A stretch of 60,089 bases of DNA from Deltaproteobacteria bacterium (GCA_020635175.1 JACKAH010000007.1:1-60089), one strand, 5' to 3'; shown: positions 9,626 through 17,612, numbered from the stretch's first letter. Numbers and translations are program-made. Notes: generated by a model from the sequence alone, not told the origin.

Positions 9626-10084
9626 ATGTATTTTAAAAAGATTCTTGTTACGACAGATTTCTCAGACGATTCAAAGAATGCTTTTGATCTTTCGAGCTAC
9701 GAAGAGAAAATGGAAGGTAGTGATATTACCTTGCTCTCGGTAATTGAGGAAACAGAGATACCTGTGGCTCTATACAGATATATTCCGAATCCAGAATCGA
9801 TCACGAATTACAAAGAAGAGCTAATTGCAGATACAAAAAAGAAGTTAGAGGACATTGCGAAGGGCTCATTTCATAAGGAGGATGTTGATTGTCAGGTTGT
9901 AATGACGGATGCAGGTGCAGCTAATGAGATCTGTGATTTTGCTAAAAGGGGAGGATATAACTTGATTGTGATGGCTAGCCATGGACGAGGTGCTACGGGA
10001 TCGCTTCTGCTAGGAAGTGTAGTACAAAAGGTATTAAGGCATGCTCCGTGTCCAGTTTTAGTCGTGCCTAAAGTAGCTTCATAA
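9626..10084 (+). CDS. Universal stress protein UspA family
   Basis: The protein has 152 residues. The opening ILVTTDFSDDS and the C-terminal SHGRGATGSLLLGSVVQKVL with CPVLVV match the ATP-binding G-2x-G-9x-G(S/T) signature of UspA-type single-domain proteins. A strong Shine-Dalgarno (GGGAGGTG) precedes the ATG. These cytoplasmic proteins accumulate during starvation or stress. It overlaps the convergent anion transporter gene by six bases. Confidence 0.9.
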   Translation: MYFKKILVTTDFSDDSKNAFDLSSYEEKMEGSDITLLSVIEETEIPVALYRYIPNPESITNYKEELIADTKKKLEDIAKGSFHKEDVDCQVVMTDAGAANEICDFAKRGGYNLIVMASHGRGATGSLLLGSVVQKVLRHAPCPVLVVPKVAS

Positions 10085-11503
10085 GAAAAGATGAAGCAGT
10101 AAGTTTATTATTACAAACCCTGTAAAATCAAAGATTACTCCTGCTTTGATCATTTCCCCCAGAGGGACCTTGCCTGTGCCATATACAATCGCATTTGGTG
10201 GAGTTGAGACAGGGAGCATAAAACCATAGCTAGCACCGAATGCCGCAGCAATGATTAGAGTCGCTATGCTTGAGTCTCCAGTTGTACCAAATGTAGCAGC
10301 AATGATTGGTACTAAGATGGCTGTCGCTGCTGTATTTGAACTGAATTCAGATAGGATGATTCCACTTAAAACAGCAACAGCAGTTGCTGTTGCTATGCTG
10401 CTAGTTGAAGAAAACATACTTTCACCGAGAGTTGCAGCGAGTCCAGTTTCAGATAATAAATTTCCAAGACAGAGGCCTCCACCAAACAGCAAAACTGTTC
10501 CCCAATCGATATCTTGAGCTTGTTCCCATGTTAAAATTGTTTCGCCATCCCTGGTTGGTATCAAGAACAGGGGAATAGATGCAATTAAGGCAACGATTCC
10601 CATCGTTAGAGTTTTATTAATCAGCAATATGCTCTGACTTTCAGGAAAGCATTGAGCAAGTACGCCCGGTAAAATCCAAAGTACTATTGCCATCAAAAAA
10701 CAACATGAAACTGCAATCTCGCTTCCTGAAATTTTACCAAGCTCACGTAGCTTCTGCTTAAAAAGGAGCCTAATCTCAGAAAGGTCAATCTTTGAGAACC
10801 GTAATTTCAGTTTAAGAATAAGCAGGAGTGCGACAAGCATACAAAGTGAGATAGGCACTCCTATCTTCATCCAGTCTAAAAAAGAGATGGTCTGATTTAA
10901 CTCAGCTAAATACTCAATGGCTAATACGTTCGGTGGGGTGCCAATCGGAGTAGCTAATCCACCGATACTTGAAGCAAAGGCAGTAATTAACAAAATACAT
11001 ATTGTAAAATTTTTGTGGCTTTTCTCTTCGCTAAAATTATCACCTATGATTTCGCTAATTCCTAAAGCAATTGGTGTCATAATAACGCAGGTCGCGGTAT
11101 TTGAAATCCACATACTTAAAAACCAGCAGATTAATGCGAAGATTGCAATTAGTGTATTTAGAGAATAAGAGCAAAGTTTAGTGCTAAGGATTGAATATGC
11201 TACACGTTTGTCTAATCTGTAGGTTTGTATCGCCTTGCCTAGGAAGAAGGCTCCAATGAATAAAAAGAGAATTTGATTTCCAAATGGAGCAAAAGCAGAC
11301 TTAGGATCAGTTATGCCGTAACAGCATGCCAAAGTTGGAACTAAAATGCCTGTTACAGCCAGCGGAACAAGTTCTGTGAACCACAAAGCAACAATACTTA
11401 TGAATAGAGCTATCATGCTTTGGTTTTGATCAAAGAGAAGAGGGGCAATTACCAGGGGAAGGGTTAGGATAAGTAAGAAATATAAAAAAGTGTATCGTTT
11501 CAT
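10079..11503 (-). CDS. DASS (SLC13-type) sodium/anion symporter
   Basis: The protein has 474 residues with 11-12 membrane segments. It carries the two pseudo-symmetric substrate/sodium-binding loops of the divalent-anion:sodium symporter family: SSIGGLATPIGTPPNVLA in the first half and the second SNT-type loop near SEFSSNTAATAIL followed by LPVSTPPNAIVYGTG. Family members import sulfate or C4-dicarboxylates/citrate; the sequence alone does not say which. It is monocistronic and overlaps uspA tail to tail. Confidence 0.88.
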   Translation of the reverse strand: MKRYTFLYFLLILTLPLVIAPLLFDQNQSMIALFISIVALWFTELVPLAVTGILVPTLACCYGITDPKSAFAPFGNQILFLFIGAFFLGKAIQTYRLDKRVAYSILSTKLCSYSLNTLIAIFALICWFLSMWISNTATCVIMTPIALGISEIIGDNFSEEKSHKNFTICILLITAFASSIGGLATPIGTPPNVLAIEYLAELNQTISFLDWMKIGVPISLCMLVALLLILKLKLRFSKIDLSEIRLLFKQKLRELGKISGSEIAVSCCFLMAIVLWILPGVLAQCFPESQSILLINKTLTMGIVALIASIPLFLIPTRDGETILTWEQAQDIDWGTVLLFGGGLCLGNLLSETGLAATLGESMFSSTSSIATATAVAVLSGIILSEFSSNTAATAILVPIIAATFGTTGDSSIATLIIAAAFGASYGFMLPVSTPPNAIVYGTGKVPLGEMIKAGVIFDFTGFVIINLLLHLFL

Positions 11504-11527
11504 TACTTTGTGGTGCTAAGCTTAATC

Positions 11528-12640
11528 ATGAATATCGTTTTGCTTGAACCATTCTTTGCAGGTTCTCATGCTTCCTGGGCTAAACAACTTAAAGCAAATA
11601 GTGCTCACTCTATTGAGATCTTAGCTCTTAAAGGGTTGTACTGGAAGTGGAGAATGCATGGCGGTGCAGTTAGCTTGGCTAAGCAATATATTCAGGGGGA
11701 TTTTAAGCCTGATCTATTTATTGCTTCAGACATGCTTGATCTAACGATTTTTCAGGCACTCACTCGAAGCCAAACAGCTAACATACCTTTTCTGGTTTAC
11801 TTTCATGAGAATCAATTAACGTACCCCTGGTCGAAGTCTGATCCAGATCCTGCTTTAGAGCGAGATCGGCATTATGGCTTTATAAACTACAGCTCTTGTT
11901 TGTCAGCAGATAGAGTTCTCTTTAACTCCAGATATCACCTTGATAGCTTTTTGGAGGAATTGCCTAGGTTTCTGAAATTCTTTCCTGATTATAACGAGCT
12001 TGCGAGTGCGGAACTGATCCGTTCTAAATCAGAGGTGCTTTACCTTGGAATTGATTTAAAAAGATTCAACCAGTTTAAAGAGAAGGGAGATAAACTTAAG
12101 CAAGATTTATCACCTGATTTGCCAATAATTCTTTGGAACCATCGATGGGAGTACGATAAAAATCCGACTGATTTTTATGAACTACTATTAAGGTTAGAAC
12201 AGGACTTGATTTCTTTTAAGTTAGTGTTGCTTGGAGAATCATATTGTCAGGTGCCTGATGTTTTTGACCTTATCAAATCAAAGTTTTCAGAGAATATTTT
12301 ACATTGCGGGTTTGTTGAAGATTTTAGTGAGTATGCTAGTTGGCTCTGGGCCTCTGATATTCTCCCGGTAACATCAAATCAGGATTTCTTTGGTGTTAGT
12401 ATCGTTGAGGCGATCTATTGTAAAACTACACCACTTTTACCAAATAGACTTAGTTATCCAGAGATTTTACCAATAGCTAAGTTTAGTGACTGTTACTATT
12501 TAGAGTTAAATGAGCTCTATCAAAAGTGCATAAAGTCAATTCAAACAAAATCTGAGTATTCAGATGCAGTAATTAAATATGATTGGTCATACTTAGTAGG
12601 AGAGTATGATCAGAGATTCTTAGATGTAGTTGATCTTTAA
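11528..12640 (+). CDS. tRNA-queuosine mannosyltransferase-like glycosyltransferase (DUF3524)
   Basis: The opening MNIVLLEPFFAGSHASWA, followed by ALKGLYWKWRMHGGA, is the DUF3524 N-terminal domain shared with animal GTDC1/QTMAN, which adds mannose to queuosine at position 34 of tRNA-Asp. The C-terminal half carries a GT4-type domain ending around SVVEAIYC-like sequence (here SIVEAIYC). I start at the ATG at 11528; the upstream in-frame codon at 11510 adds only six weakly conserved residues. Bacterial members are assigned by homology, and mannosyl activity here is an inference. The 3' end overlaps greB by 21 bases tail to tail. Confidence 0.8.
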   Translation: MNIVLLEPFFAGSHASWAKQLKANSAHSIEILALKGLYWKWRMHGGAVSLAKQYIQGDFKPDLFIASDMLDLTIFQALTRSQTANIPFLVYFHENQLTYPWSKSDPDPALERDRHYGFINYSSCLSADRVLFNSRYHLDSFLEELPRFLKFFPDYNELASAELIRSKSEVLYLGIDLKRFNQFKEKGDKLKQDLSPDLPIILWNHRWEYDKNPTDFYELLLRLEQDLISFKLVLLGESYCQVPDVFDLIKSKFSENILHCGFVEDFSEYASWLWASDILPVTSNQDFFGVSIVEAIYCKTTPLLPNRLSYPEILPIAKFSDCYYLELNELYQKCIKSIQTKSEYSDAVIKYDWSYLVGEYDQRFLDVVDL

Positions 12641-13090
12641 GATCTCAACCTCTCGCTCTCCACCTGGTGTCTGAAAGGTAACATAATCTCCAACCTTAGC
12701 TTTAAAAAGGGCTTTGCCTAATGGGGATCTCCAGCTAATTAAACCGCTATCTGTATCAATCTCATCAACCCCAACAATTTTGTAAATTTTCTCTTCTCCA
12801 TCCTCGTCTTCGATTGTCACAGTAGCGCCGAAAAGAACTCGGTCACTTTTGATTGTGCTTGGATCGATAACTTCGCAGATATCAAGTCTTTTGGTTAAAA
12901 ATTCGAGTCGCTTATCTATCTGCCTTAGCCTTCTCTTGCCGTACTGGTAGTCTGCATTTTCAGAACGATCACCATTTGCTGCTGCCCATGCAACGGTCTC
13001 CACTATCTGTGGTCGTTCAACAGACTTTAATTCTCGAAACTCCTCCTGCAGTTTCTGTAGTCCCTGTGGGGTGATGTAATTCTTCTCCAT
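12620..13090 (-). CDS. greB: Transcription elongation factor GreB
   Basis: The protein has 156 residues: an N-terminal coiled coil and a C-terminal FKBP-like domain. The segment ANGDRSENADYQYGKRRLR is the GreB form of the Gre-factor signature, with the acidic tip residues of the coiled coil (D and E in GDRSENAD) that reach into the RNA polymerase secondary channel and trigger cleavage of backtracked RNA. The length and the YGKRRLR run favour GreB over GreA. Confidence 0.92.
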   Translation of the reverse strand: MEKNYITPQGLQKLQEEFRELKSVERPQIVETVAWAAANGDRSENADYQYGKRRLRQIDKRLEFLTKRLDICEVIDPSTIKSDRVLFGATVTIEDEDGEEKIYKIVGVDEIDTDSGLISWRSPLGKALFKAKVGDYVTFQTPGGEREVEILKINYI

Positions 13091-13427
13091 ACTCTCTTTA
13101 TAAAACTCTGTGTTTGTTATGATTGCTTAAGGCGATTTCTAAAAATACGAAAAATACAGGATATCATAGAAAAAAGCATTATGAAATCAGTATTTTAAAG
13201 TGCTTAAGCTAATGAATTCTTAGAATGTGCATAGCACACATTTAATCTGCTCCTCTTCATAACAATAAGACAATTCTGTGTGTTTTGAAATAAATGCACG
13301 GAGGCTCTTTTTAAACATATTTGGGTAACGTCTCAGAGAGCCATAGGTCTTTCTTTGGTTTTTTGGGACCTGGACAGAGGCTTTACGCCTCAAACTTGAC
13401 GGACGCATGCAGAAGGAGAATCTAGCC
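13091..13427 (+). other. Intergenic region between greB and GC-rich island 1
   Basis: I see no credible gene in this 337-base stretch. It is AT-rich until about 13360, then changes abruptly to GC-rich. It contains a short palindrome TGTGC-ATA-GCACA (13226-13238), a small hairpin GAGGC-TTTAC-GCCTC just before the lipoprotein gene, and the left arm of the 12-bp inverted repeat that frames the island. The promoter of the lipoprotein gene should be here, but no clear -35/-10 pair stands out. Confidence 0.5.
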
Positions 13428-14156
13428 ATGCGCAACCTCACGATCTACAGCATCGTCATCATCCTTTCGGTCTTCACGCTCGGTGGCTGCGTCAGCAGCA
13501 ACGACTTCGGACAGAAGGACGAGACCGGGGCCACCAGTCTCGGATTCTTCAACGTCGGAGGTCAGGATGAGGGCAAGCTCATCGCCGAACTCACGAACGA
13601 CTACGAGGACGACGGCATCGCCGTCTCGCAGAACTTCGTCGACTCGGGTCAGGCCCGTCTGCCGCTTCACGCGGAGTGGGACGAGTCGAGCAAGGAGTAC
13701 GCGTCCCTCGTCGCCGAGGTGGATGCTGCGACCAGCAACACCGACCGCAAGGTCAAGCTCTTCGAGCTGACGACCGTGCACATCAAGCTGCTGAGTCGAC
13801 GTCTGACCAAGGCCTACAGCCAGGGTTCGCGTCTGCACAACGCTGCCTCGGCTCGAATGGGCCGCGAGAAGACCCGCCGCGAGAAGTTGATGAACGAGCT
13901 CTCCATGCTCGGCTATCGCTTCGAGCAGGTGGTTCCTCAGCAGGTGCCGGTGACCCCGAGCGCTGACAACACGGCGCGCAGTTCCTCGAATGTCGCTGAT
14001 GGCGTGAGCCTCGACGATGTCGACAAGGGGCTGCACGACGCCGAGCGTGTCAGTCGCTTCGGTAGCAGTCTCGGTACCTCGCGTAGCGGCTTGAGCACCG
14101 CGCGCGACGGAATCAACCTCATCAGACGGAGATGAAAGGTGCGGGTCCAGGTCCCA
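13364..14156. repeat. 12-bp inverted repeats framing GC-rich island 1
   Basis: TGGGACCTGGAC at 13364-13375 is repeated as its exact reverse complement at 14145-14156. Together they enclose a 793-base segment whose composition differs sharply from both flanks. The arms lie at the points where GC content changes. No target-site duplication is evident outside the arms and there is no transposase within, so this is either a non-autonomous cassette or a chance pair. The position of the arms makes chance less likely. Confidence 0.6.
13428..14135 (+). CDS. GC-rich orphan lipoprotein with coiled-coil region
   Basis: The product has 235 residues. The start at 13428 is fixed by the Shine-Dalgarno AGAAGGAGA and by a lipoprotein signal peptide ending in the lipobox LGGC (Cys near residue 21). 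The mature part is hydrophilic and largely helical, with a charged coiled-coil stretch (VKLFELTTVHIKLLSRRL, then an Arg/Glu-rich helix) and a Ser/Gly-rich tail. Codon use is alien: 35 of the first 40 codons end in G or C, while neighbouring genes prefer A/T. I do not recognise a family. Probable envelope lipoprotein acquired by transfer. Confidence 0.75.
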   Translation: MRNLTIYSIVIILSVFTLGGCVSSNDFGQKDETGATSLGFFNVGGQDEGKLIAELTNDYEDDGIAVSQNFVDSGQARLPLHAEWDESSKEYASLVAEVDAATSNTDRKVKLFELTTVHIKLLSRRLTKAYSQGSRLHNAASARMGREKTRREKLMNELSMLGYRFEQVVPQQVPVTPSADNTARSSSNVADGVSLDDVDKGLHDAERVSRFGSSLGTSRSGLSTARDGINLIRRR

Positions 14157-14249
14157 TTGGGTATATTCTTAGGAATTGCTCTTTGAGACCGCCCGCCTTT
14201 TTGCAGCCTACTTGAACTTAGATTTGATAAAAATTGCTTAGGCTATTTT

Positions 14250-14462
14250 TTAAACAGCATCAGGATCGTTAAGCTCGCCTATGCACCCTCGAATTGCAGA
14301 TTCTACAGCTACTTCCAAGTCTTCAAAGGAATACGATATGTAGCTAACTTGAGATGGGTTATGAAAAGCTTTCGCCCAAAAACGTCCCTTTTGGGTCTGA
14401 TAAAGCTCCAAAGTGAAATCACCAACAGTTTCGGTAATAAGAACAACGCTTGGATTCTTCAT
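14250..14462 (-). CDS. Small hypothetical protein (70 aa)
   Basis: This is a 70-residue ORF with AT-rich composition like the chromosome. It has a plausible but closely spaced ribosome binding site (AGAGGT) before the ATG. The sequence reads as a small alternating strand/helix domain: ITETVGDFTLELYQTQKGRFW, then YSFEDLEVAVESAIRG. It has no Cys pairs, signal peptide or membrane segment. No family is recognised. It sits between GC-rich island 1 and the DUF6502 gene. Confidence 0.5.
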   Translation of the reverse strand: MKNPSVVLITETVGDFTLELYQTQKGRFWAKAFHNPSQVSYISYSFEDLEVAVESAIRGCIGELNDPDAV

Positions 14463-14609
14463 ATACCTCTATTTTACAAGTAAAAATCCTACCTGAAAAC
14501 CAACTAGGTTTATTATATTTATGATGCATAAAAACTGACAAGGGTTAAAATTAATGGAGATTTTTCAAAATATAAGAAAAATCAATATATAGAGCCACTT
14601 AAAGTAAGG

Positions 14610-15401
14610 TTATTTTGTACGAGTAAAGCTGCCATAGACGACTCTTTTGCCGCCATTTTTCTTGGATTCTGGGTTGATATCGAGGTCGTGCTGACTTAAA
14701 TACTTCTCAACTTTGGTGTGAAACTTATCACATTCTTTCATGAACCACTGTCTAATCTCAGGAATCTGCTCAATATCAATGTTATCGTAAATGGAGGTAG
14801 CATGAAAGTTTGGAAGTTGACCATCTTCAGTCTCAATATTCTCTAAGGCCGCCATTAGTGCATCATGCGTATTTCTCGAGATGAGTTTAAACTCTTCGAT
14901 CGGATTGTTCCTAGGTTGATACGCCTTTGCTTTAAGTTTTAATCCTTTATCAGTAATTTCAACTGCACCAATTCTTTCTAAGTCATACATTACTGTCTTT
15001 GGTCGTAGCTCTTTGCTAATGGAGGTAACAAGGCGTGTAAAGTCGTTGTTTAAACCCTTAAAACCTAAGGTGCGGGGGCGGCCGGCCTTATTTTGAAACC
15101 TCCTATCAGATCGCCACTGACCTATAACTCTAGTAGTAATAGAGATTGAATCTTTTGATTCTTCACGTTTGTAAATTCTGTCTATAGCTCTTCTTTGAAG
15201 TCCAGTTACGATACTTAATCTGCTTACAGTAACCTCTTCTCCTCGTTTCTCCATCTCTGCCGCAGCAGCTTGAACGTAAAGGATCCTTACAAGCTCAATG
15301 AAGTCCTGAATTGCAACAGATTGCACTACGCAAAAGCGGATGATGGGTCTTAACATCAGTTCAACGCAGTCAAGTAGGGCTTGTCGTAGGTCTTTTGCCA
15401 T
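14610..15401 (-). CDS. DUF6502 family protein, probable DNA-binding regulator
   Basis: The protein has 263 residues. The pattern LRPIIRFCVVQSVAIQDF, then YVQAAAAEMEKRGEEVTVSR and LSIVTGLQRRAIDRI, matches DUF6502, whose N-terminal half is a predicted winged/HTH-like fold (VSRLSIVTGLQRRAIDRIYK as the probable recognition helix region). DUF6502 proteins have no assigned biochemical role that I know of. Immediately upstream are three copies of a 17-bp interrupted palindrome, which suggests autoregulation and control of the divergent RNA. It is divergent from regB, so a link to redox control is plausible but inferred. Confidence 0.7.
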   Translation of the reverse strand: MAKDLRQALLDCVELMLRPIIRFCVVQSVAIQDFIELVRILYVQAAAAEMEKRGEEVTVSRLSIVTGLQRRAIDRIYKREESKDSISITTRVIGQWRSDRRFQNKAGRPRTLGFKGLNNDFTRLVTSISKELRPKTVMYDLERIGAVEITDKGLKLKAKAYQPRNNPIEEFKLISRNTHDALMAALENIETEDGQLPNFHATSIYDNIDIEQIPEIRQWFMKECDKFHTKVEKYLSQHDLDINPESKKNGGKRVVYGSFTRTK

Positions 15402-15507
15402 ATATTACTCTCAACACTCTTTAATTCGGCACGCAATAAAGGAAGCTAAATTGCCTGTGGATAAATCTACTAAGATGCTGGTATTTTTGTGGATTTTTCT
15501 TAGAAAT

Positions 15508-15524
15508 GTGTGCAAACTGCGCAC
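15508..15524 (+). promoter_or_regulatory. Operator copy 1, GTGTGCA-N3-TGCGCAC
   Basis: The site reads GTGTGCA-AAC-TGCGCAC, a 7-3-7 interrupted palindrome with one asymmetric position (T versus C at the fourth base of the arm). It lies 107 bases upstream of the DUF6502 start. Two further copies follow in the same gap. Confidence 0.65.
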
Positions 15525-15560
15525 TTCCAACTTGTTGATTTTGCTCGATAAAATATAGCT

Positions 15561-15577
15561 GTGTGCATTACGCGCAC
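15561..15577 (+). promoter_or_regulatory. Operator copy 2, GTGTGCA-N3-CGCGCAC
   Basis: The site reads GTGTGCA-TTA-CGCGCAC, in the same orientation as copy 1. Its centre is 53 bases from that of copy 1, about five helical turns, so both could be bound on one DNA face. It lies next to an AT-rich stretch that could hold the leftward DUF6502 promoter. Confidence 0.65.
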
Positions 15578-15615
15578 TTTGTGGTGACCAAAAACGATTA
15601 TTTTATATGCAACGC

Positions 15616-15644
15616 TTGGCATAGAGTTTGAATAACGATATATA
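15616..15644 (+). promoter_or_regulatory. Sigma70-type promoter for the small RNA
   Basis: TTGGCA (15616-15621) is followed by a 17-base spacer and TATATA (15639-15644). The predicted start, near 15651, falls exactly at the first base of operator copy 3. Repression by occlusion is therefore likely. Confidence 0.55.
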
Positions 15645-15650
15645 CATACT

Positions 15651-15667
15651 GTGCGCAATATGCACAC
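15651..15667 (-). promoter_or_regulatory. Operator copy 3 over the predicted transcription start
   Basis: On the minus strand the site reads GTGTGCA-TAT-TGCGCAC, matching copy 1 outside the 3-base spacer. It covers +1 to about +17 of the predicted small RNA. The position is that of a classical repressor site. Confidence 0.65.
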
Positions 15668-15723
15668 ACCTGATTCGAAAGAATCGGGGAACCTACTTTG
15701 TATGTAGTGACTACCTCTAGCCG

Positions 15724-15756
15724 TATGGGATTGCGCAAGCAGTCCCATATTTTTTT
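15724..15756 (+). terminator. Rho-independent terminator with GCAA tetraloop
   Basis: TATGGGATTGC pairs with GCAGTCCCATA (11 bp including one G-U) around a GCAA loop and runs directly into a T-tract. It is among the strongest intrinsic terminators in the window, yet no protein gene ends before it on this strand. This is the main argument for a separate RNA. Confidence 0.85.
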
Positions 15757-15829
15757 CTTGTATTCAATAACTTACGCCAGCCCAATCCAATATTTTGATT
15801 TTTAGATAGCAAGAGATACTCTGCTTGAT

Positions 15830-17095
15830 ATGTCAGAGGCTAAATTCTCACTTAAGTGGCTAGTACTACTTCGCTGGTGGACTATTATCGGTCAATCAGT
15901 TGCGATTTCCTTTGTCTATTTTCTTGCTGACATAAAGGTCGAGCTTTTCTCGATAGTGTTTATCCTACTAACTCTGATTGGTTCAAATTACATTTTGCAG
16001 CGTAGGTTATCTAAGTTGATACAAGATTCAAGTAAGCTTGTAGCCGCTGTATTAGTTTTTGATATCTTCTTGCTCGCAAGCTTACTCTACCTTAGTGGAG
16101 GTGTTGAAAATCCCTTTACAGTTCTTTTCTTAGTGCATGTTGCGTTATCTGCGATTGTATTAGGCAAATTGTGGAGTTGGATAATTGTATCAATTTCATC
16201 TATTTGTTTTGGCTTGTTGTTTTTTAAGAATGAGGATCATTCCCATATGCAACATGCAATTGCAGTGAAAGGTTTCAATGCGCATTTGTATGGTATGTGG
16301 TTTGCTTTTGTTGTTGCGGCTATCTTGGTTGTGTATTTCTTAGATAGGATTCGAACAGAATTAAAAACTCAAGATGCTAAGCTGCAAGAGCTTGAGATCT
16401 TAAAATTGAAACACAATCAGCTATCAGCACTTGCAACGCTTGCGGGAGGAGCAGCGCACGAATTAGCGACGCCATTGAACACAATTTCAATTGTAGCAAG
16501 CGAGCTTAAACGTGACATATGTGCTTGTAACGCACCAAGAGGAATAATGCAGGATATTGACCTAATTGATTCTGAGGTAAGAAGGTGTCGAAATGTGATT
16601 GATCAGATGGGAATTCGTGGAGGCGCATTAGCAGGAGAGTTGCCTACAACTTGTACGCTTGATGACGTTAAAAACAAGCTACTTGAATGCTTTGCTGCAA
16701 CTGAAATAGCCAGGATTGAGTTGCTGAGTAGTGGAGATAATACAATGCTCGTTTGCTTGAATGGGTTAGTCCAGTCTTTGACCTCGCTTGTCAGGAATGC
16801 GCTTGATGCTTCAGAAGATCAACAAATCATAAAAGTAGAATTGAAGCAGACATTAAAGGGACTTAGCTGTACAGTTAAAGATTTTGGTTTAGGTATCAGC
16901 GCTCATGATTTAGAGAAAGTTAAAGAACCATTCTTTACGACAAAGGAAGTTGGAAAAGGGATGGGATTGGGGCTCTTTCTTGTCTCTACTTATGCAGATC
17001 ATGTCGGAGGAGATTTAAGAATTGAGTCGGAATTAGGGAAGGGGTCAACTGTAACTTTGACTGTTCCTTATTCAAGTAATCAACTGGCTGCATAA
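15830..17095 (+). CDS. regB: Redox sensor histidine kinase RegB/PrrB/ActS family
   Basis: The protein has 421 residues and six N-terminal membrane helices. GGVENPF at 90-96 matches the GGXXNPF quinone-binding heptapeptide of RegB. The H-box GGAAHELATPLNTI places the phosphorylated His at 210, and the segment RRCRNVIDQMG carries Cys253 at the position of the redox-active Cys265 of Rhodobacter RegB. N and G boxes (VRNALDAS, KDFGLGIS, GKGMGLGLFL) complete the ATPase domain. It should sense quinone-pool or oxygen status and phosphorylate RegA, encoded two bases downstream. No senC/prrC gene separates the pair. Confidence 0.92.
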   Translation: MSEAKFSLKWLVLLRWWTIIGQSVAISFVYFLADIKVELFSIVFILLTLIGSNYILQRRLSKLIQDSSKLVAAVLVFDIFLLASLLYLSGGVENPFTVLFLVHVALSAIVLGKLWSWIIVSISSICFGLLFFKNEDHSHMQHAIAVKGFNAHLYGMWFAFVVAAILVVYFLDRIRTELKTQDAKLQELEILKLKHNQLSALATLAGGAAHELATPLNTISIVASELKRDICACNAPRGIMQDIDLIDSEVRRCRNVIDQMGIRGGALAGELPTTCTLDDVKNKLLECFAATEIARIELLSSGDNTMLVCLNGLVQSLTSLVRNALDASEDQQIIKVELKQTLKGLSCTVKDFGLGISAHDLEKVKEPFFTTKEVGKGMGLGLFLVSTYADHVGGDLRIESELGKGSTVTLTVPYSSNQLAA

Positions 17096-17096
17096 G

Positions 17097-17612
17097 ATGA
17101 AAGAGTATAGTTCCATTTTGCTTGTAGATGACGATGATACCTTTAGAGAAAGGCTGGCTAAAGCTTTAAGAAAAAGATCTTTAATAGTAAGTACGGCAAG
17201 CTCAGTTTCTGATGCGTTAAGTCTTTTACCTAAGATAGATCCAGAATTTGCAATTATTGATCTAAAGATGCCTGGTGCAGATGGTCTTGAACTTGCAGAT
17301 TCACTTGTTCGCCAGAATCCCGAAATTAAGATAGTAATCTTGACCGGTTTTGGTAGTATCACTACCGCTGTGCGAGCAATTAGTATAGGTTGTATCAACT
17401 ACATCACAAAGCCAGCTGATGTAGATACTATTCTAGGTGCGTTTTCAGGTTCAGATAATCAAACAGAGATTCAGCCGCCATCATTAGCTGAAGTTGAATG
17501 GGAACATATTCAGCGGGTTTTAGAAGATAACTCTGGAAATATTACTCAAACTGCAAAAGCTCTTGGCATTCACCGTAGATCCCTGCAGAGAAAATTAAGT
17601 ACAGTTCGTTAA
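17097..17612 (+). CDS. regA: Response regulator RegA/PrrA/ActR family
   Basis: The protein has 171 residues. The receiver domain shows the acidic pocket DDDD (11-14), the phospho-acceptor Asp55 (FAIIDLKMPG) and the conserved Thr/Lys in ILTGFGS and ITKPADV. A short Pro-containing linker leads to a Fis-type HTH, GNITQTAKALGIHRRSLQRKL, nearly identical in pattern to RegA. RegA-type regulators adjust respiration, carbon and nitrogen fixation genes to redox state. It is co-transcribed with regB. Confidence 0.93.
   Translation: MKEYSSILLVDDDDTFRERLAKALRKRSLIVSTASSVSDALSLLPKIDPEFAIIDLKMPGADGLELADSLVRQNPEIKIVILTGFGSITTAVRAISIGCINYITKPADVDTILGAFSGSDNQTEIQPPSLAEVEWEHIQRVLEDNSGNITQTAKALGIHRRSLQRKLSTVR

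Larger units (their letters stand above)
15651..15756 (+). ncRNA. Predicted structured small RNA or leader between DUF6502 and regB
   Basis: From the predicted start near 15651 the transcript would fold an 8-bp hairpin capped by a GAAA tetraloop (15669-15688). Then come mutually exclusive short pairings of CTAC (15693-15696) and CTAC (15711-15714) with GTAG (15704-15707), and last a strong intrinsic terminator ending in eight U residues at 15757. No ORF with a ribosome binding site lies inside. It could be a free regulatory RNA of about 105 nt or an attenuating leader for regB, which starts 73 bases after the terminator. I do not recognise a known riboswitch class. Confidence 0.5.

Noticed and set aside
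13220..14036. Leftward ORFs of 73 and 204 codons across and before GC-rich island 1
   Set aside because: They are antisense to the lipoprotein gene or cross the composition border, lack ribosome binding sites and show no domain. GC-rich DNA gives long chance frames. The rightward frame has a Shine-Dalgarno, lipobox and biased third positions.
15669..15756. Cyclic di-AMP (ydaO) riboswitch
   Set aside because: A GAAA-capped stem followed by GGGGAACC recalls part of that class, but the remaining conserved segments and the second repeat are absent and the RNA is too short.
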